Source of the DNA: Beggiatoa alba B18LD
GTDB taxonomy: Bacteria > Pseudomonadota > Gammaproteobacteria > Beggiatoales > Beggiatoaceae
Assembly: GCF_000245015.1 (NCBI RefSeq)
Contig: NZ_JH600070.1
Span: forward strand, 310,001 to 374,000
DNA: 64,000 nucleotides
Direction of reading: 5' to 3'
Part shown: in pieces, positions 48,407 to 59,993 of the stretch
How the letters are laid out: each line of letters starts with the position of its first letter
How positions within the stretch are numbered: position 1 is the stretch's first letter
Made by a program: the position numbers and the translations under genes
Notes under the pieces: generated by a model
What the model saw: the letters and a program-made list of their open reading frames with translations, nothing else
Database searches by the model: none
Told to the model about the DNA's origin: nothing

Positions 48407-50341
48407 ATGAACGACATGGCAAAAAACCTCCTGCTCTGGGTCGTTATCGCCCTAGTGTTGATGATGGTGTTTAACAATTTTGGTCCTCGCACCACCACTG
48501 CACAGGCAATGGAATATTCAGAGTTTATTCGAAAGGTTCAGCAAAATCAGGTAACAAAAGTCGTTATCGAAGGTCGGATAATTAAAGGCTCTACCACCGA
48601 TGGGCAAAGTTTTACAACCTATAACCCTGGTGACGACGGTTTAATCAATGACTTGCTGAAGCATCAAGTGCAAATCGACTCTCGTGCACCTGAGCAACAA
48701 TCTTTATTGATGCAAATCTTTATTTCATGGTTCCCCATGCTGTTGTTATTTGGTATTTTGATTTTCTTCATGCGCCAAATGCAGGGCGGTGGCGGACGTG
48801 GCGCGCTGTCTTTTGGCAAAAGTCGCGCACGCATGATTGAAGAAGATCAGATTAAAGTCACCTTTGCTGATGTAGCAGGCGTAGAAGAGGCGAAAGAAGA
48901 AGTTGCCGAGTTAGTCGACTTTCTCCGTGACCCTGGAAAATTCCAAAATTTAGGCGGAAAAATTCCACGCGGTGTCTTAATGGTTGGCTCACCTGGTACA
49001 GGGAAAACTTTATTAGCCCGTGCCATTGCTGGTGAGGCAAAAGTCCCGTTTTTCACCATTTCAGGTTCTGACTTTGTTGAAATGTTCGTGGGCGTGGGGG
49101 CATCACGGGTGCGCGACATGTTTGAGCAAGCAAAAAAACACGCGCCTTGTATCATCTTCATCGATGAAATTGATGCCGTCGGTCGTCATCGTGGTGCGGG
49201 TTTAGGCGGTGGACATGATGAACGTGAACAAACCTTAAACCAATTACTGGTCGAGATGGATGGTTTTGAAGGCAATGAAGGGATTATCGTCATTGCGGCA
49301 ACAAACCGCCCTGACGTGTTAGACCCTGCTTTATTACGTCCTGGTCGTTTTGACCGTCAAGTGGTTGTGCCCTTGCCTGATATTCGTGGACGTGAGCAAA
49401 TTTTAAAAGTGCATATGCGTAAAGTGCCTATTGCTGAGGATGTCGTACCAAGTCTTATCGCACGGGGTACACCGGGTTTTTCAGGAGCGGACTTAGCTAA
49501 CTTAGTCAATGAAGCCGCTTTATTTGCTGCACGGGCAAATAAACGACTGGTTGAGATGGGAGACTTTGAAAAAGCAAAAGATAAAGTCATGATGGGCGCA
49601 GAACGCCGTTCTATGGTGATGAGCGAAGATGAAAAACGCTTAACCGCTTATCATGAAGCAGGACACGCGATTGTAGGGCGTTTAGTACCAGAACATGACC
49701 CTGTGTATAAAGTCTCTATTATTCCACGCGGGCGAGCATTAGGCGTGACTTTCTTTTTACCTGAAACAGACCGTTACAGCGCGAGCAAACAACGTTTAGA
49801 AAGTCAAATTTCTAGCTTATTTGGCGGACGGATTGCCGAAGAGTTAATTTTTGGGGCGGACTATGTGACAACAGGCGCATCTAATGATATTCATCGGGCA
49901 ACAGAATTGTCTCGCAAAATGGTGACAAAATGGGGCTTATCAGAACGGATGGGACCCTTAGCCTATGGGGATGAAAGTGGCGAAGTTTTCTTAGGACATA
50001 CCGTCACTCAGCATAAGATGATGTCTGATGAAACCGCCCACATTATCGATGAAGAAATTCGTTCTTTTATTGACCGTAACTATGATCGGGCTAAAACGAT
50101 TCTAACGGAAAATGTCACCATTCTGCATAAAATGGCTGATGCGTTAATGAAGTATGAAACCATCGACGCAGAACAAATTGATGCCTTAATGGCAGGAAGA
50201 GAGCCAGAACCGCCAAAAGACTGGGATGACCGTAGCAATCGGAACAATAAAAAACCTAACTCTGATGGCGATGTAGGTAATGTATCCTTGCAACCGAAAG
50301 AGCCTGATAGCCCCATTGGTGGCGCAGCTAGCTTACACTAA
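48407..50341 (+). CDS. ftsH: ATP-dependent zinc metalloprotease FtsH
   Basis: Membrane-bound AAA+ protease for quality control of membrane proteins and regulators such as LpxC and sigma-32. It is 644 residues. Two membrane helices are at about 5-22 and 103-123, with a small periplasmic domain between. Walker A is [18 protein letters not shown], Walker [17 protein letters not shown], and the second region of homology [20 protein letters not shown]. The zinc site is [10 protein letters not shown]. The C-terminal region is acidic and polar. The start is preceded by AGAGG. It is co-transcribed with rlmE and ends with a strong terminator. Confidence 0.98.
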   Translation: MNDMAKNLLLWVVIALVLMMVFNNFGPRTTTAQAMEYSEFIRKVQQNQVTKVVIEGRIIKGSTTDGQSFTTYNPGDDGLINDLLKHQVQIDSRAPEQQSLLMQIFISWFPMLLLFGILIFFMRQMQGGGGRGALSFGKSRARMIEEDQIKVTFADVAGVEEAKEEVAELVDFLRDPGKFQNLGGKIPRGVLMVGSPGTGKTLLARAIAGEAKVPFFTISGSDFVEMFVGVGASRVRDMFEQAKKHAPCIIFIDEIDAVGRHRGAGLGGGHDEREQTLNQLLVEMDGFEGNEGIIVIAATNRPDVLDPALLRPGRFDRQVVVPLPDIRGREQILKVHMRKVPIAEDVVPSLIARGTPGFSGADLANLVNEAALFAARANKRLVEMGDFEKAKDKVMMGAERRSMVMSEDEKRLTAYHEAGHAIVGRLVPEHDPVYKVSIIPRGRALGVTFFLPETDRYSASKQRLESQISSLFGGRIAEELIFGADYVTTGASNDIHRATELSRKMVTKWGLSERMGPLAYGDESGEVFLGHTVTQHKMMSDETAHIIDEEIRSFIDRNYDRAKTILTENVTILHKMADALMKYETIDAEQIDALMAGREPEPPKDWDDRSNRNNKKPNSDGDVGNVSLQPKEPDSPIGGAASLH

Positions 50342-50369
50342 TTAGCCATAGCTGAAGGTTGTTCCAATC

Positions 50370-50412
50370 AAAACGGATAACTGTCCTTAAAAACGGTTAT
50401 CCGTTTTTTTTT
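50370..50412 (+). terminator. Intrinsic terminator of rlmE-ftsH
   Basis: 12-bp stem AAAACGGATAAC / GTTATCCGTTTT with a 14-base loop, then a run of T, 29 bases after the ftsH stop. Confidence 0.92.
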
Positions 50413-50492
50413 GAGCGATTTTTTATAATGGCTTGTCTTTTCAAAAGATTTAAAATAGCGTGAAGTCGTCCGATAAAATTTATTTTTTTTCC

Positions 50493-50521
50493 TTGAAATT
50501 TGCGAAGTCTAGTCTTATTTT
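50493..50521 (+). promoter_or_regulatory. Sigma-70-type promoter of groESL
   Basis: TTGAAA (50493) and TATTTT (50516) are spaced by 17 bases, with the predicted start at about 50528 next to the CIRCE operator. A clear sigma-32 -10 box (CCCCAT-like) was not seen. Confidence 0.65.
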
Positions 50522-50528
50522 ATCATTA

Positions 50529-50555
50529 GTAGCACTCACTGGCTAAGAGTGCTAA
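50529..50555 (+). promoter_or_regulatory. CIRCE operator (HrcA binding site)
   Basis: GTAGCACTC-N9-GAGTGCTAA, differing from the consensus TTAGCACTC-N9-GAGTGCTAA at one base. It lies 52 bases upstream of groES over the expected transcription start, indicating repression by HrcA. Confidence 0.95.
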
Positions 50556-50606
50556 TTATTTATCCGATTTCAATACACTAACACCAATAACCGCAGGGAG
50601 TTTTTA

Positions 50607-50894
50607 ATGAAAATCCGTCCTTTACACGATAGAGTCATCATCAAACGTATGGAAGAAGAACGTAAAACCGCAGGTGGTATCGTCCTTCCTGATAGCGCGA
50701 CTGAAAAACCTATTCGTGGGAAAGTGGTTGCTGTTGGCAAAGGTAAAATTTTAGAAAACGGCGATATCCGTCCTTTAGATGTCAAAGTTGATGATGTCGT
50801 TTTATTTGGTAAATATTCAGGGACTGAAGTCAAAGTTGACGGTGAAGATTTACTCGTCATGCGTGAAGAAGACATCATGGGTGTCTTAGCCTAA
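50607..50894 (+). CDS. groES: Co-chaperonin GroES
   Basis: 95-residue lid of the GroEL chaperonin. Family features: [18 protein letters not shown], the mobile loop region [19 protein letters not shown], and [16 protein letters not shown]-like strands ([19 protein letters not shown]). The ribosome binding site GCAGGGAG precedes the ATG. It is first in the groES-groEL operon, 54 bases before groEL, under a CIRCE operator. Confidence 0.98.
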   Translation: MKIRPLHDRVIIKRMEEERKTAGGIVLPDSATEKPIRGKVVAVGKGKILENGDIRPLDVKVDDVVLFGKYSGTEVKVDGEDLLVMREEDIMGVLA

Positions 50895-52601
<1,707 letters not shown>

Positions 52602-52638
52602 GCCCTATCGTTTTAAACTCGCCTTTTAATTGCTGTTA

Positions 52639-52668
52639 AAAAACCTCGCTATTCAGCGGGGTTTTTTT
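52639..52668 (+). terminator. Intrinsic terminator of groESL
   Basis: AAACCTCGCT / AGCGGGGTTT stem (one G-T pair) with a short loop, then seven T, 40 bases after groEL. Confidence 0.9.
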
Positions 52669-52826
52669 ATGGGTGAGTGTTTCTTAAAAAAAAACAGTGA
52701 CTTGTCTGAGTCAGAATTCGCAGGATTAACAAGATTTAAAATCTTTAAATAACCTAACGCGAGTACGGCGAGATAATAGATATAAAACAGAGGATTAATG
52801 ATAAAAGCGGACTGGAAGAAATAAAA

Positions 52827-52900
52827 AGTTGTACCTAAAGGAAAAATAGGAATAATGGAACATCACCAAACGCCCATCAGGACTTTCCAAAGGTACAACT
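52827..52900. repeat. 74-bp element with terminal inverted repeats
   Basis: Perfect 10-bp ends AGTTGTACCT and AGGTACAACT, extended imperfectly to about 18 bp on each side (AAAGGAAA / TTTCCAAA). It has no coding capacity. It could be a very small non-autonomous transposon remnant or a structured RNA. It directly abuts the hairpin doublet. Confidence 0.65.
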
Positions 52901-52901
52901 A

Positions 52902-53072
52902 ACGCTAGTTCAGCGAGTGGCGAAAACCTTTTAGAATTTTTCAACTAAAAAATGTAGGGTGGAATAGCGAAGCGTATTCCACCATACGATTTATAATCTT
53001 TTTTTGCTCAGTTTTTGCAGAATTTCAAGGTGGAATACGCTTCGCTATTCCACCCTACAACATTCAAGCTAT
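52902..53072. repeat. Hairpin doublet repeat (REP-like), copy 2
   Basis: Inverted copy of the element at 38600-38760: ACGCTAGTTCAGCGAGTGGC at one end, then two palindromes on GGTGGAATAGCGAAGCGTAT and AATACGCTTCGCTATTCCAC. The spacer between the palindromes (GCTCAGTTTTTGCAGAATTTC, read in part) is also shared. Confidence 0.85.
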
Positions 53073-53200
53073 TGTTTTTTTAAAAGAAACTCTCCGTACT
53101 CAGGTAGAATTAAAAAACGTTATTCGCATTAATCTTTTGGTTTAAGGGGTTTTAAATTCTGCTAATTCTGAAAATTCTGTGAATTCTGATTCAGACAAAA

Positions 53201-53236
53201 AAAAGCCTCAGTATATTGATACTGAGGCTTTTTTAT
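53201..53236. terminator. Bidirectional terminator adjoining the CRISPR array
   Basis: Perfect 14-bp stem AAAAGCCTCAGTAT / ATACTGAGGCTTTT with a 4-base loop and T-runs in both directions (T6 on plus, T8 on minus). On the minus strand it lies 13 bases beyond the last repeat, so it fits as the end of the CRISPR precursor transcript. Confidence 0.88.
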
Positions 53237-53248
53237 TTCTATCGTCTT

Positions 53249-53415
53249 CAATAAACCGCCTGCTTTGGCGAATCAGCTGTAACATTTGAGCGATTTATAT
53301 GATTGAACTCTCAAGTTTCAACCGCCTGCTTTGGCGAATCAGCTGTAACAGCGCGTCCTCTACGTAAATAATTCCTGTGCGTTTCAACCGCCTGCTTTGG
53401 CGAATCAGCTGTAAC
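53249..53415 (-). CRISPR. Short CRISPR array, three repeats and two spacers
   Basis: 35-bp repeats at 53249-53283, 53315-53349 and 53381-53415, with two different 31-bp spacers (53284-53314, 53350-53380). The last two repeats are identical. The first differs at four of its first five bases, as expected for the leader-distal end. Read on the minus strand, the repeat begins GTTACAGCTGATTCG and ends GCGGTTGAAAC, typical of class 1 repeats. It contains a small internal palindrome (CGCCAAAGCAGGCG). The leader is then expected from about 53416 upward. No cas gene is in the window. An open frame across the array is an artefact. Confidence 0.92.
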
Positions 53416-53790
53416 CCCGACGGTCAAAATAATCACATATTTTTCACTTGCTTGCAAGCCAAAATTTTCACGAAAAATCACCCAAAAAAGTAGAACTCTT
53501 TTGCATATTTCTTGCATAAGAAAATATATAATTAAATCAATGAAATATAAATACCGCTTTTCAAAAAAACTACCCATTTTACGACCCTCGAAAAGTAGAA
53601 CTCTCTTCTTGATTTTAAAGGACTATTCTATTATTCCCGTTTATCCCGACGAGATGAATAACTCAATATTGATACAACTTCATTAAAAAAACAGCAAAAC
53701 TCGCCAAACTCAGGTTAAATTAGGACTCAGACAATTACCGCATATCATGCGACAATACACGCATTTCCCTGATGATTGAGTGCATAACGT
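53416..53790. other. Presumed CRISPR leader and oplAH upstream region
   Basis: 375 bp, very AT-rich, especially 53416-53560, as is usual for CRISPR leaders read on the minus strand. The 16-base string AAAAGTAGAACTCT occurs twice (near 53486 and 53591, in part). A lone fold-back end AACTCGCCAAACTCAGGTT is at about 53697. No gene is supported. Confidence 0.5.
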
Positions 53791-56700
53791 ATGAATACAA
53801 AACCTGCTTGGCATTTTTGGATAGACCGTGGTGGCACGTTTACTGATATCGTCGCTCGTTCTCCCGATGGACAATTATTCACACATAAATTGCTGTCCGA
53901 AAATCCTGAACAGTATGATAACTCAGCTATTCATGGCATTCGTACCTTATTAAAACTCAATCCCGATGAAGCCATTCCGCCCGTTATCGCAGAAGTACGC
54001 ATGGGCACAACCATCGGCACCAATGCCTTACTAGAACGCAAAGGCGATGCGGTTGCTTTAATCACAACACGCGGATTTGCCGATGCCTTACGTATCGGCT
54101 ACCAAAACCGTCCGCAAATTTTCGCCCGCGAAATCATTCTACCCAGCCAGTTATATCAAACAGTTATCGAAGTCGAAGAACGTCTCAACGCACAAGGGAA
54201 AGTCTTAACCCCGCTCAATGAAAATCAAATAAAACAACAATTAACAGCCATTTATACACAAGGTTATCGAGCGTTAGCCATTGTCCTAATGCACGCTTAT
54301 CGCTTTCCACAGCATGAACAGCGCATTGCAGAAATAGCGCGAACAATTGGCTTTACTCAAATTTCTACCTCTCACGCTTGTAGCCCCCTGATTAAATTTG
54401 TTGCACGGGGTGATACCACCGTTGTTGATGCTTACCTTTCCCCCGTCTTGCGCCGTTATGTCGATACTGTTGCGCAATCCTTAGGCAATACACGGGTTTT
54501 CTTAATGCAATCCAATGGCGGACTTGCGACAGCGGACGTGTTTCAAGGGAAAGACAGTATTTTATCGGGTCCTGCGGGGGGCGTGGTCGGTGCAGTAGAA
54601 ACCAGTCGACAAGCAGGGTTTCATCAACTCATTGGCTTTGATATGGGAGGCACATCGACCGATGTTTCCCATTTCGACGGGGTTTACGAACGGGCATTTG
54701 ATACCCAAGTCGCAGGCGTGCGTTTGCGTGTGCCGATGCTGTCTATTCACACCGTTGCCGCAGGCGGTGGCTCTTTGTGTACCTTTGATGGCATGCGTTT
54801 CCGTGTTGGTCCTGAATCAGCAGGCGCAAATCCAGGCCCAGCTTGTTATCGACGGGGGGGAGATTTAACCGTTACCGATTGCAATGTGTTATTGGGCAAA
54901 ATTCAGCCTGATTTGTTTCCTGCGGTTTTCGGCAAACATAACGACCAACCTTTAGATTTTGAAATTGTTAAAGAAAAATTTAAAATCCTTGCGCAATCTA
55001 TTCAGCAAACAACAGGACAGATTTTAAGCCCTGAAGCCATTGCCGAAGGGTTTTTACAAATTGCCGTCGATAATATGGCAAACGCGATTAAATACATTTC
55101 TACGCAACGCGGTTACAACGTCACACAGTACACCTTGTGTTGTTTTGGTGGTGCAGGTGGGCAACATGCGTGCGCGGTGGCAGATGCCTTGGGTATGGAA
55201 ACGATTGTGATTCATCCTTATGCGGGGGTTTTATCTGCGTATGGCATGGGCTTGGCGGATATTCGTGTCCTGCGTGAACAAAGTGTCGAGCAAGTGTTAA
55301 AAACAGCGTTGCTCGATACCTTAAATCAGTTATTTGCACAATTAAGCACGCAAGCCCAGCAACAAGTACAAAGCCAGCAAACCGAAGTGGGACAAATGAG
55401 CCTGATACAACAGGTACATTTACGTTATCAAGGCACGGATACCGCTTTAATTGTGCCCTACGCGGATATTGAAACCATGCAAGCGCGTTTTCAACAAGCC
55501 CATCAACAACGTTACGGCTTTACGATGTCGAATTGTCCGTTATTGGTGGAAGCAGTTGCGGTGGAAGCCATTGGACATACTGCATTTTCAGCCATCACCG
55601 TGCAAAATTTAGCCAAAACCCGCGCACAACCTGCAAGCATGAGCCGTTTTTACAGTCAGGGACAATACCACGACGCGCCAATTTATTATCGAGAACAATT
55701 AGCAGTCGGTACAGTGATTGAAGGCACAGCGGTGATTGTAGAAAGCATCGGCACGAATATCATCGAGGCAGGCTGGCAAGCAGAAATTCACCCTCAAGGA
55801 CATTTAATTTTAAAACGGGTGAAACCACGCGAGACGATGCACGCGATTGGCACACAGGTTGACCCCGTGATGTTGGAAATTTTCAATAATTTATTTATGT
55901 CTATCGCCGAACAAATGGGCTTAACGCTGGCGAATACGGCGTATTCGGTCAATATCAAAGAACGCCTTGATTTTTCTTGTGCCTTATTCACGGCTGAAGG
56001 CAATTTAATTGCTAACGCGCCTCATATTCCCGTACATTTAGGTTCTATGGGTGAAAGCGTGCGCCAAATTATTCAGCAAGAAGATATCCATTATGGCGAT
56101 GTATTTTTATTAAACTCCCCCTATCACGGCGGGACACATTTACCTGATTTAACCGTGATAACCCCTGTTTTTCTCTCAGAAACTGAGGCAAAACCACATT
56201 TTTATGTCGCTTCACGCGGACATCATGCCGATATCGGCGGAATTTCCCCTGGTTCTGTACCGCCCCACAGTCGCACGATTGCGGAAGAAGGCATTTTAAT
56301 TTCAGGCATTAAGATTGTTGAACAAGGGATTTTTCAAACAGAACGTTTACAAACCTTGCTCACAGATAATCCTTATCCTGCCCGCAACCCCGCGCAAAAT
56401 CTCGCCGATTTACGCGCACAAATTGCCGCCAATGAGCAAGGCATACAGGCATTACGGGCAAAAGTGGCGCAATTGGGTCTCGACGTGGTTTTAGCCTATA
56501 TGCAACATGTACAAGACAATGCTGAGGAATGCGTCAGACGGGTTATTGACCGTTTACAATTTGCCGATAATAGCGACACTGCACGCTTTACTTATCCAAT
56601 GGATAACGGCGCAGTCGTACAAGTTCATTTACAACGTGACCGTGCCAAACGGCAAATGTTTATCGATTTTTCGGGCACATCCGCCCAACAAGAAAATAAT

Positions 56701-57408
56701 TGGAACGCACCGAAAGCGGTTTGTATTGCCGCTGTGTTATATGTCTTCCGTACCTTAGTCGACCAAGCGATACCCTTAAATGAAGGCTGTTTAAAACCAC
56801 TAACTATCCATATTCCTGACGGCTGTTTACTCAATCCTCGCCCCCCTGCGGCAGTGGTTGCGGGCAATGTGGAAACCTCGCAAGTCGTGACAGATGCCTT
56901 GTATGGTGCGCTGGGTGTGATGGGAGCAGCACAAGGAACAATGAATAATTTTACCTTTGGTAATGACCGCTATCAGTATTACGAAACCATTTGTGGTGGC
57001 GCGGGCGCGGGTGATGGGTTTGCGGGGGCAAGCGCGGTACAAACACATATGACCAATTCACGCTTAACCGACCCTGAAGTTTTAGAATGGCGTTTCCCTG
57101 TGATACTAGAGACATTTGCAATTCGTCACGGCAGTGGTGGTGTGGGACGTTGGCGCGGTGGTGATGGTGTTGTGCGTCGTTTACGTTTTCTTGAACCCAT
57201 GACAGCGGGGATTTTATCTGGACATCGACGTATTCCGCCTTATGGCATGAATGGGGGAGAAGCAGGTGAAGTGGGTAAAAATAGCGTAGAGCGGATGACG
57301 GGCGAACGAGAAATCTTAGACGGTATCGCCAGCGTTTCCATGCAAACTGGGGATGTTTTTATCATTGAAACACCCAGCGGTGGCGGATATGGCAAAATTG
57401 AGTCGTAA
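53791..57408 (+). CDS. oplAH: 5-oxoprolinase / hydantoinase A-B fusion protein
   Basis: ATP-dependent 5-oxoprolinase-type enzyme that opens 5-oxoproline to glutamate, part of the glutathione-recycling route. It is 1205 residues. The N-terminal HyuA half starts with [18 protein letters not shown] (phosphate-binding fold) and has [16 protein letters not shown] and [18 protein letters not shown]. The C-terminal HyuB half starts near residue 690 ([20 protein letters not shown]). It continues with [20 protein letters not shown] and ends [15 protein letters not shown]. The fused layout is typical of OplAH. Activity on hydantoins cannot be excluded from sequence alone. Confidence 0.93.
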   Translation: MNTKPAWHFWIDRGGTFTDIVARSPDGQLFTHKLLSENPEQYDNSAIHGIRTLLKLNPDEAIPPVIAEVRMGTTIGTNALLERKGDAVALITTRGFADALRIGYQNRPQIFAREIILPSQLYQTVIEVEERLNAQGKVLTPLNENQIKQQLTAIYTQGYRALAIVLMHAYRFPQHEQRIAEIARTIGFTQISTSHACSPLIKFVARGDTTVVDAYLSPVLRRYVDTVAQSLGNTRVFLMQSNGGLATADVFQGKDSILSGPAGGVVGAVETSRQAGFHQLIGFDMGGTSTDVSHFDGVYERAFDTQVAGVRLRVPMLSIHTVAAGGGSLCTFDGMRFRVGPESAGANPGPACYRRGGDLTVTDCNVLLGKIQPDLFPAVFGKHNDQPLDFEIVKEKFKILAQSIQQTTGQILSPEAIAEGFLQIAVDNMANAIKYISTQRGYNVTQYTLCCFGGAGGQHACAVADALGMETIVIHPYAGVLSAYGMGLADIRVLREQSVEQVLKTALLDTLNQLFAQLSTQAQQQVQSQQTEVGQMSLIQQVHLRYQGTDTALIVPYADIETMQARFQQAHQQRYGFTMSNCPLLVEAVAVEAIGHTAFSAITVQNLAKTRAQPASMSRFYSQGQYHDAPIYYREQLAVGTVIEGTAVIVESIGTNIIEAGWQAEIHPQGHLILKRVKPRETMHAIGTQVDPVMLEIFNNLFMSIAEQMGLTLANTAYSVNIKERLDFSCALFTAEGNLIANAPHIPVHLGSMGESVRQIIQQEDIHYGDVFLLNSPYHGGTHLPDLTVITPVFLSETEAKPHFYVASRGHHADIGGISPGSVPPHSRTIAEEGILISGIKIVEQGIFQTERLQTLLTDNPYPARNPAQNLADLRAQIAANEQGIQALRAKVAQLGLDVVLAYMQHVQDNAEECVRRVIDRLQFADNSDTARFTYPMDNGAVVQVHLQRDRAKRQMFIDFSGTSAQQENNWNAPKAVCIAAVLYVFRTLVDQAIPLNEGCLKPLTIHIPDGCLLNPRPPAAVVAGNVETSQVVTDALYGALGVMGAAQGTMNNFTFGNDRYQYYETICGGAGAGDGFAGASAVQTHMTNSRLTDPEVLEWRFPVILETFAIRHGSGGVGRWRGGDGVVRRLRFLEPMTAGILSGHRRIPPYGMNGGEAGEVGKNSVERMTGEREILDGIASVSMQTGDVFIIETPSGGGYGKIES

Positions 57409-57454
57409 TTGTTAGCGTATTATCTGTTTATATTGACGAAAGGAGAATGTAAAA

Positions 57455-57886
57455 ATGCAAATCAGTGCCAGAAATAAATTTACTGGAAAAATCAGCTACA
57501 TCAAGCAAGGGCAAGTCGACGCGGAGGTTGGGGTAAAAATTGCCGATGATTTTGAAATCGTCGCACAAATTACACAATCTAGCGTTGCTCGTATGGGATT
57601 AGCGGAAGGAGTAGAAGTTCACGTATTTATTAAATATTCCAACTTGATGCTGATGTCTGCGGAAGAAGACATGCTATTAAGTGCTCGCAATCAGTTATTA
57701 GGCACGATTACCGCCATTCAAAACGCACGGATTAGTGCGGAAGTTGTCTTAACTCTATTTGATAAATATGCGTTAAAAGCCTTTTTATCTCAAGAAGCGG
57801 TAGAGGAAATGAATTTAAAAGTTGGTGATAAAGTGTATGCGGTTTTTAAAGCGGGCAGTGTGATTTTAGGCAGAGCGAAAGCGTAA
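57455..57886 (+). CDS. Two-domain Mop/TOBE molybdate-binding protein (molbindin-like)
   Basis: 143 residues made of two tandem Mop domains: residues 1-70 (QISARNKFTGKISYIKQGQV) and 74-143 (LSARNQLLGTITAIQNARIS). The paired SARNxxxGxI starts and the VGDKVYAVFKAGSVILG end define the family, which binds molybdate or tungstate in the cytoplasm. AAAGGAG lies 9 bases before the ATG. It probably buffers molybdate, which would suit a nitrogen fixer. It lies 46 bases after oplAH. Confidence 0.92.
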   Translation: MQISARNKFTGKISYIKQGQVDAEVGVKIADDFEIVAQITQSSVARMGLAEGVEVHVFIKYSNLMLMSAEEDMLLSARNQLLGTITAIQNARISAEVVLTLFDKYALKAFLSQEAVEEMNLKVGDKVYAVFKAGSVILGRAKA

Positions 57887-57887
57887 A

Positions 57888-58420
57888 AAAATCTGAGTTT
57901 TGCGATTTTTATAAAATAAAACAGAGACCTACTAGGTTTTTAAAACCTAGTAACCTGAGTTCGGCGAGATTTTTAAAAAGACAACAGCTTGTCTGAATCA
58001 GGATTTTCAGGATTAAAAGATTGTCTGAATCAGAATTTTCTGAATTAACAAAATTTTCAGAATTAAAAAGACAAGAATTAAAAAGACAAGAAAATTAAAA
58101 GAATAAAAAATTATGTTTTTAATTGTTTTTAATTCTGCTAATTCTGAAAATTCTGTGAATTCTGATTCAGACAAAAAAAGACCTACTAGGTTTTTAAAAC
58201 CTAGCAGGTCTGTTGAAACACGCGAATCAGATTCACCAAACAAGATTAAAACCTTGTCTGAATCAGGATTTTCAGAATTAACAGAATTAGCAGGATTTAA
58301 AACCCTTAAACCAAAAATTTAAGGTGAATCATGCTTTTTAATTCTGCTAATTCTGAAAATCCTGTGAATTCTGATTCAGACAAGCTATTGTTTTTTAAAG
58401 AAACTAGCCGAACTCAGGTT
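57888..58420. repeat. Cluster of at least two fold-back repeats with palindromes
   Basis: Contains, in order: a truncated palindrome (57926-57952) fused to a fresh AACCTGAGTTCGGCGAG end; and several copies of TTGTCTGAATCAGG / CTGATTCAGACAA arms (57989, 58020, 58160, 58255, 58370). A complete palindrome GACCTACTAGGTTTT...CTAGCAGGTC is at 58180-58210. The end AGCCGAACTCAGGTT is at 58406-58420. An internal purine-rich stretch (AAAAAGACAAGAATT twice) is a small tandem duplication. This is the densest repeat block in the window. Confidence 0.85.
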
Positions 58421-58438
58421 ATGGTTATCAGTCATGCG

Positions 58439-59776
58439 TTAGCTGAGGAATGAAATGCAAACACCAGCAGTACCACAACCTGCTAATAATATTAAAATAT
58501 TCCATTGATATCGAAACAATCCCCACAAGGCAATTAACATTAAAACCGCAGAAAAACCATCAAGCCTTCCAGACCAGCCTTGTGGGTATAACACGTGGTA
58601 AGTAAAAAATAAGCCCAGTTTGATAATAATCCCCACCACAGCAGCAGTAATTCCTGTGAGTGGGGCAGTAAATGCCCTGTTATTCTGTGTTTTTTCAATC
58701 AACGGCGCGCCAACCAGAATAAAAATAAACGAGGGTAGAAAAGTAAAAAATGTCGCAACACTTGCCCCTAAGATTCCCATCCATCCCGCATGTTCTGCAC
58801 TGACTGACTGCCAACCGCCCACAAAACCGACAAACGTTACTAACATAATCAACGGGCCGGGTGTTGTTTCACCAAGTGCTAACCCATCCATCATTTGCTG
58901 CGCACTTAACCATTGATAATCCATAACGCCCGCTTGATAAATATAGGGCAAAGCGGCATAAGCACCACCAAAAGTTAAAAGTGCAACTTTTGTAAAAAAC
59001 CATGCCATTTGTGATAAAACATGCTGAGTACCATAATAAAAAATAATAATAACAATACTCACCAGCCAAACCAAACAACCAATACTTAACCATCGCCAAC
59101 TATCACGTTTCGTTGTCGCCGTTGTTGTGATTAAAGGCGTATCATTATCAATGACAGTTGGACTAACTTTTGAAGAAAGAGATGGATTAATCGGTAGGGG
59201 TAATACCGCTGTTGGATATAAGCAACTGCCCCAATATCCCAGTAAACCCGCACTGATTACAATAAATGCATAAGGTAGATTAAAAAACGTAATGGCGACT
59301 AATGCACTCAGTGCAATTATCCATAACCATGGCGTTTTTAACACTCTTAGACCTATCCGATAGGCAGCAAAGAAAATAATCGCTGTCACAGCGGGTTTAA
59401 TGCCGTATAAAATCCCTGCGATAACAGGTAATTCTCCCCAACAGATATAAACCCACGCAAATATCATGAGTAGGAAAAATGCAGGGAGTATAAACAGCAA
59501 ACCCGCCACAATACCGCCCCATGTGCCATGCAGTAACCAACCAATATAAGTTGCCAGTTGTTGTGCTTCAGGGCCGGGTAAAATCATTGTGTAATTTAAT
59601 GCATGAAAAAACCGTTTCTCAGAAATCCAACGACGTTGCTCTACTAACTCCTGATACATCATACTAATTTGTCCAGCAGGGCCGCCAAAACTGATAAATC
59701 CCAGCTTGAGCCAATACCAACAAGCTGTTTTAAAAGATAAATCTTTTTTAGGGGTATCTAAGGGTTGTAAAGACAT
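58439..59776 (-). CDS. chrA: Chromate efflux transporter, ChrA family (long-chain type)
   Basis: 445-residue membrane protein with two homologous halves (about 1-190 and 230-445), as in fused ChrA. Landmarks: FGGPAGQISMMYQELVEQRR, the PGPEAQQLATYIGWLLHGTW segment, and in the second half FGGAYAALPYIYQAG with GETTPGPLIMLVTFVGFVGG. It exports chromate by proton coupling in known members; other anions may be the natural substrate. About ten membrane helices are apparent. The start at 59776 is followed by the conserved first amphipathic region. Single-gene unit. Confidence 0.93.
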   Translation of the reverse strand: MSLQPLDTPKKDLSFKTACWYWLKLGFISFGGPAGQISMMYQELVEQRRWISEKRFFHALNYTMILPGPEAQQLATYIGWLLHGTWGGIVAGLLFILPAFFLLMIFAWVYICWGELPVIAGILYGIKPAVTAIIFFAAYRIGLRVLKTPWLWIIALSALVAITFFNLPYAFIVISAGLLGYWGSCLYPTAVLPLPINPSLSSKVSPTVIDNDTPLITTTATTKRDSWRWLSIGCLVWLVSIVIIIFYYGTQHVLSQMAWFFTKVALLTFGGAYAALPYIYQAGVMDYQWLSAQQMMDGLALGETTPGPLIMLVTFVGFVGGWQSVSAEHAGWMGILGASVATFFTFLPSFIFILVGAPLIEKTQNNRAFTAPLTGITAAVVGIIIKLGLFFTYHVLYPQGWSGRLDGFSAVLMLIALWGLFRYQWNILILLAGCGTAGVCISFLS

Positions 59777-59993
59777 CGTGTAATCGTAGAAAATAGTTGG
59801 TATGGTTACCGTGTAATGATACGAATGGCGTAAATATTGCCTATCGGGTAAACATCATAGAATAGTCGTGTTAATCCAATAACATCAATTATTCTAATGA
59901 CGGGTATATGGCTGTCAAATTTAACTTTATCTTTAACACAAGCCTGATAAAGTTTTTCCGTTAAATCATAATCATATTATAAGGAATGTTGAC

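Larger units (their letters stand above)
52669..53248. repeat. Interrupted fold-back repeat with nested elements
   Basis: Left part at 52680-52750 (ACTTGTCTGAGTCAGAATTC), a stray end CGAGTACGGCGAG near 52760, then the 74-bp element and the hairpin doublet. The right part is at 53100-53195 (TACTCAGG, then the CTGATTCAGACAA arm). The two halves appear to be one fold-back element opened by later insertions. No coding sequence is supported. Confidence 0.75.

Noticed and set aside
53311-53577. Open frame of 88 codons on the minus strand containing VTADSPKQAVET twice
   Set aside because: It is a translation of the CRISPR repeats; the repeated peptide comes from the repeat DNA.
58013-58322. Open frames on both strands with Ser/Glu/Asn-rich repeats (such as LSESEFTEFSEL)
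   Set aside because: These are translations of the fold-back repeat arms. They have no conserved start or ribosome binding site.
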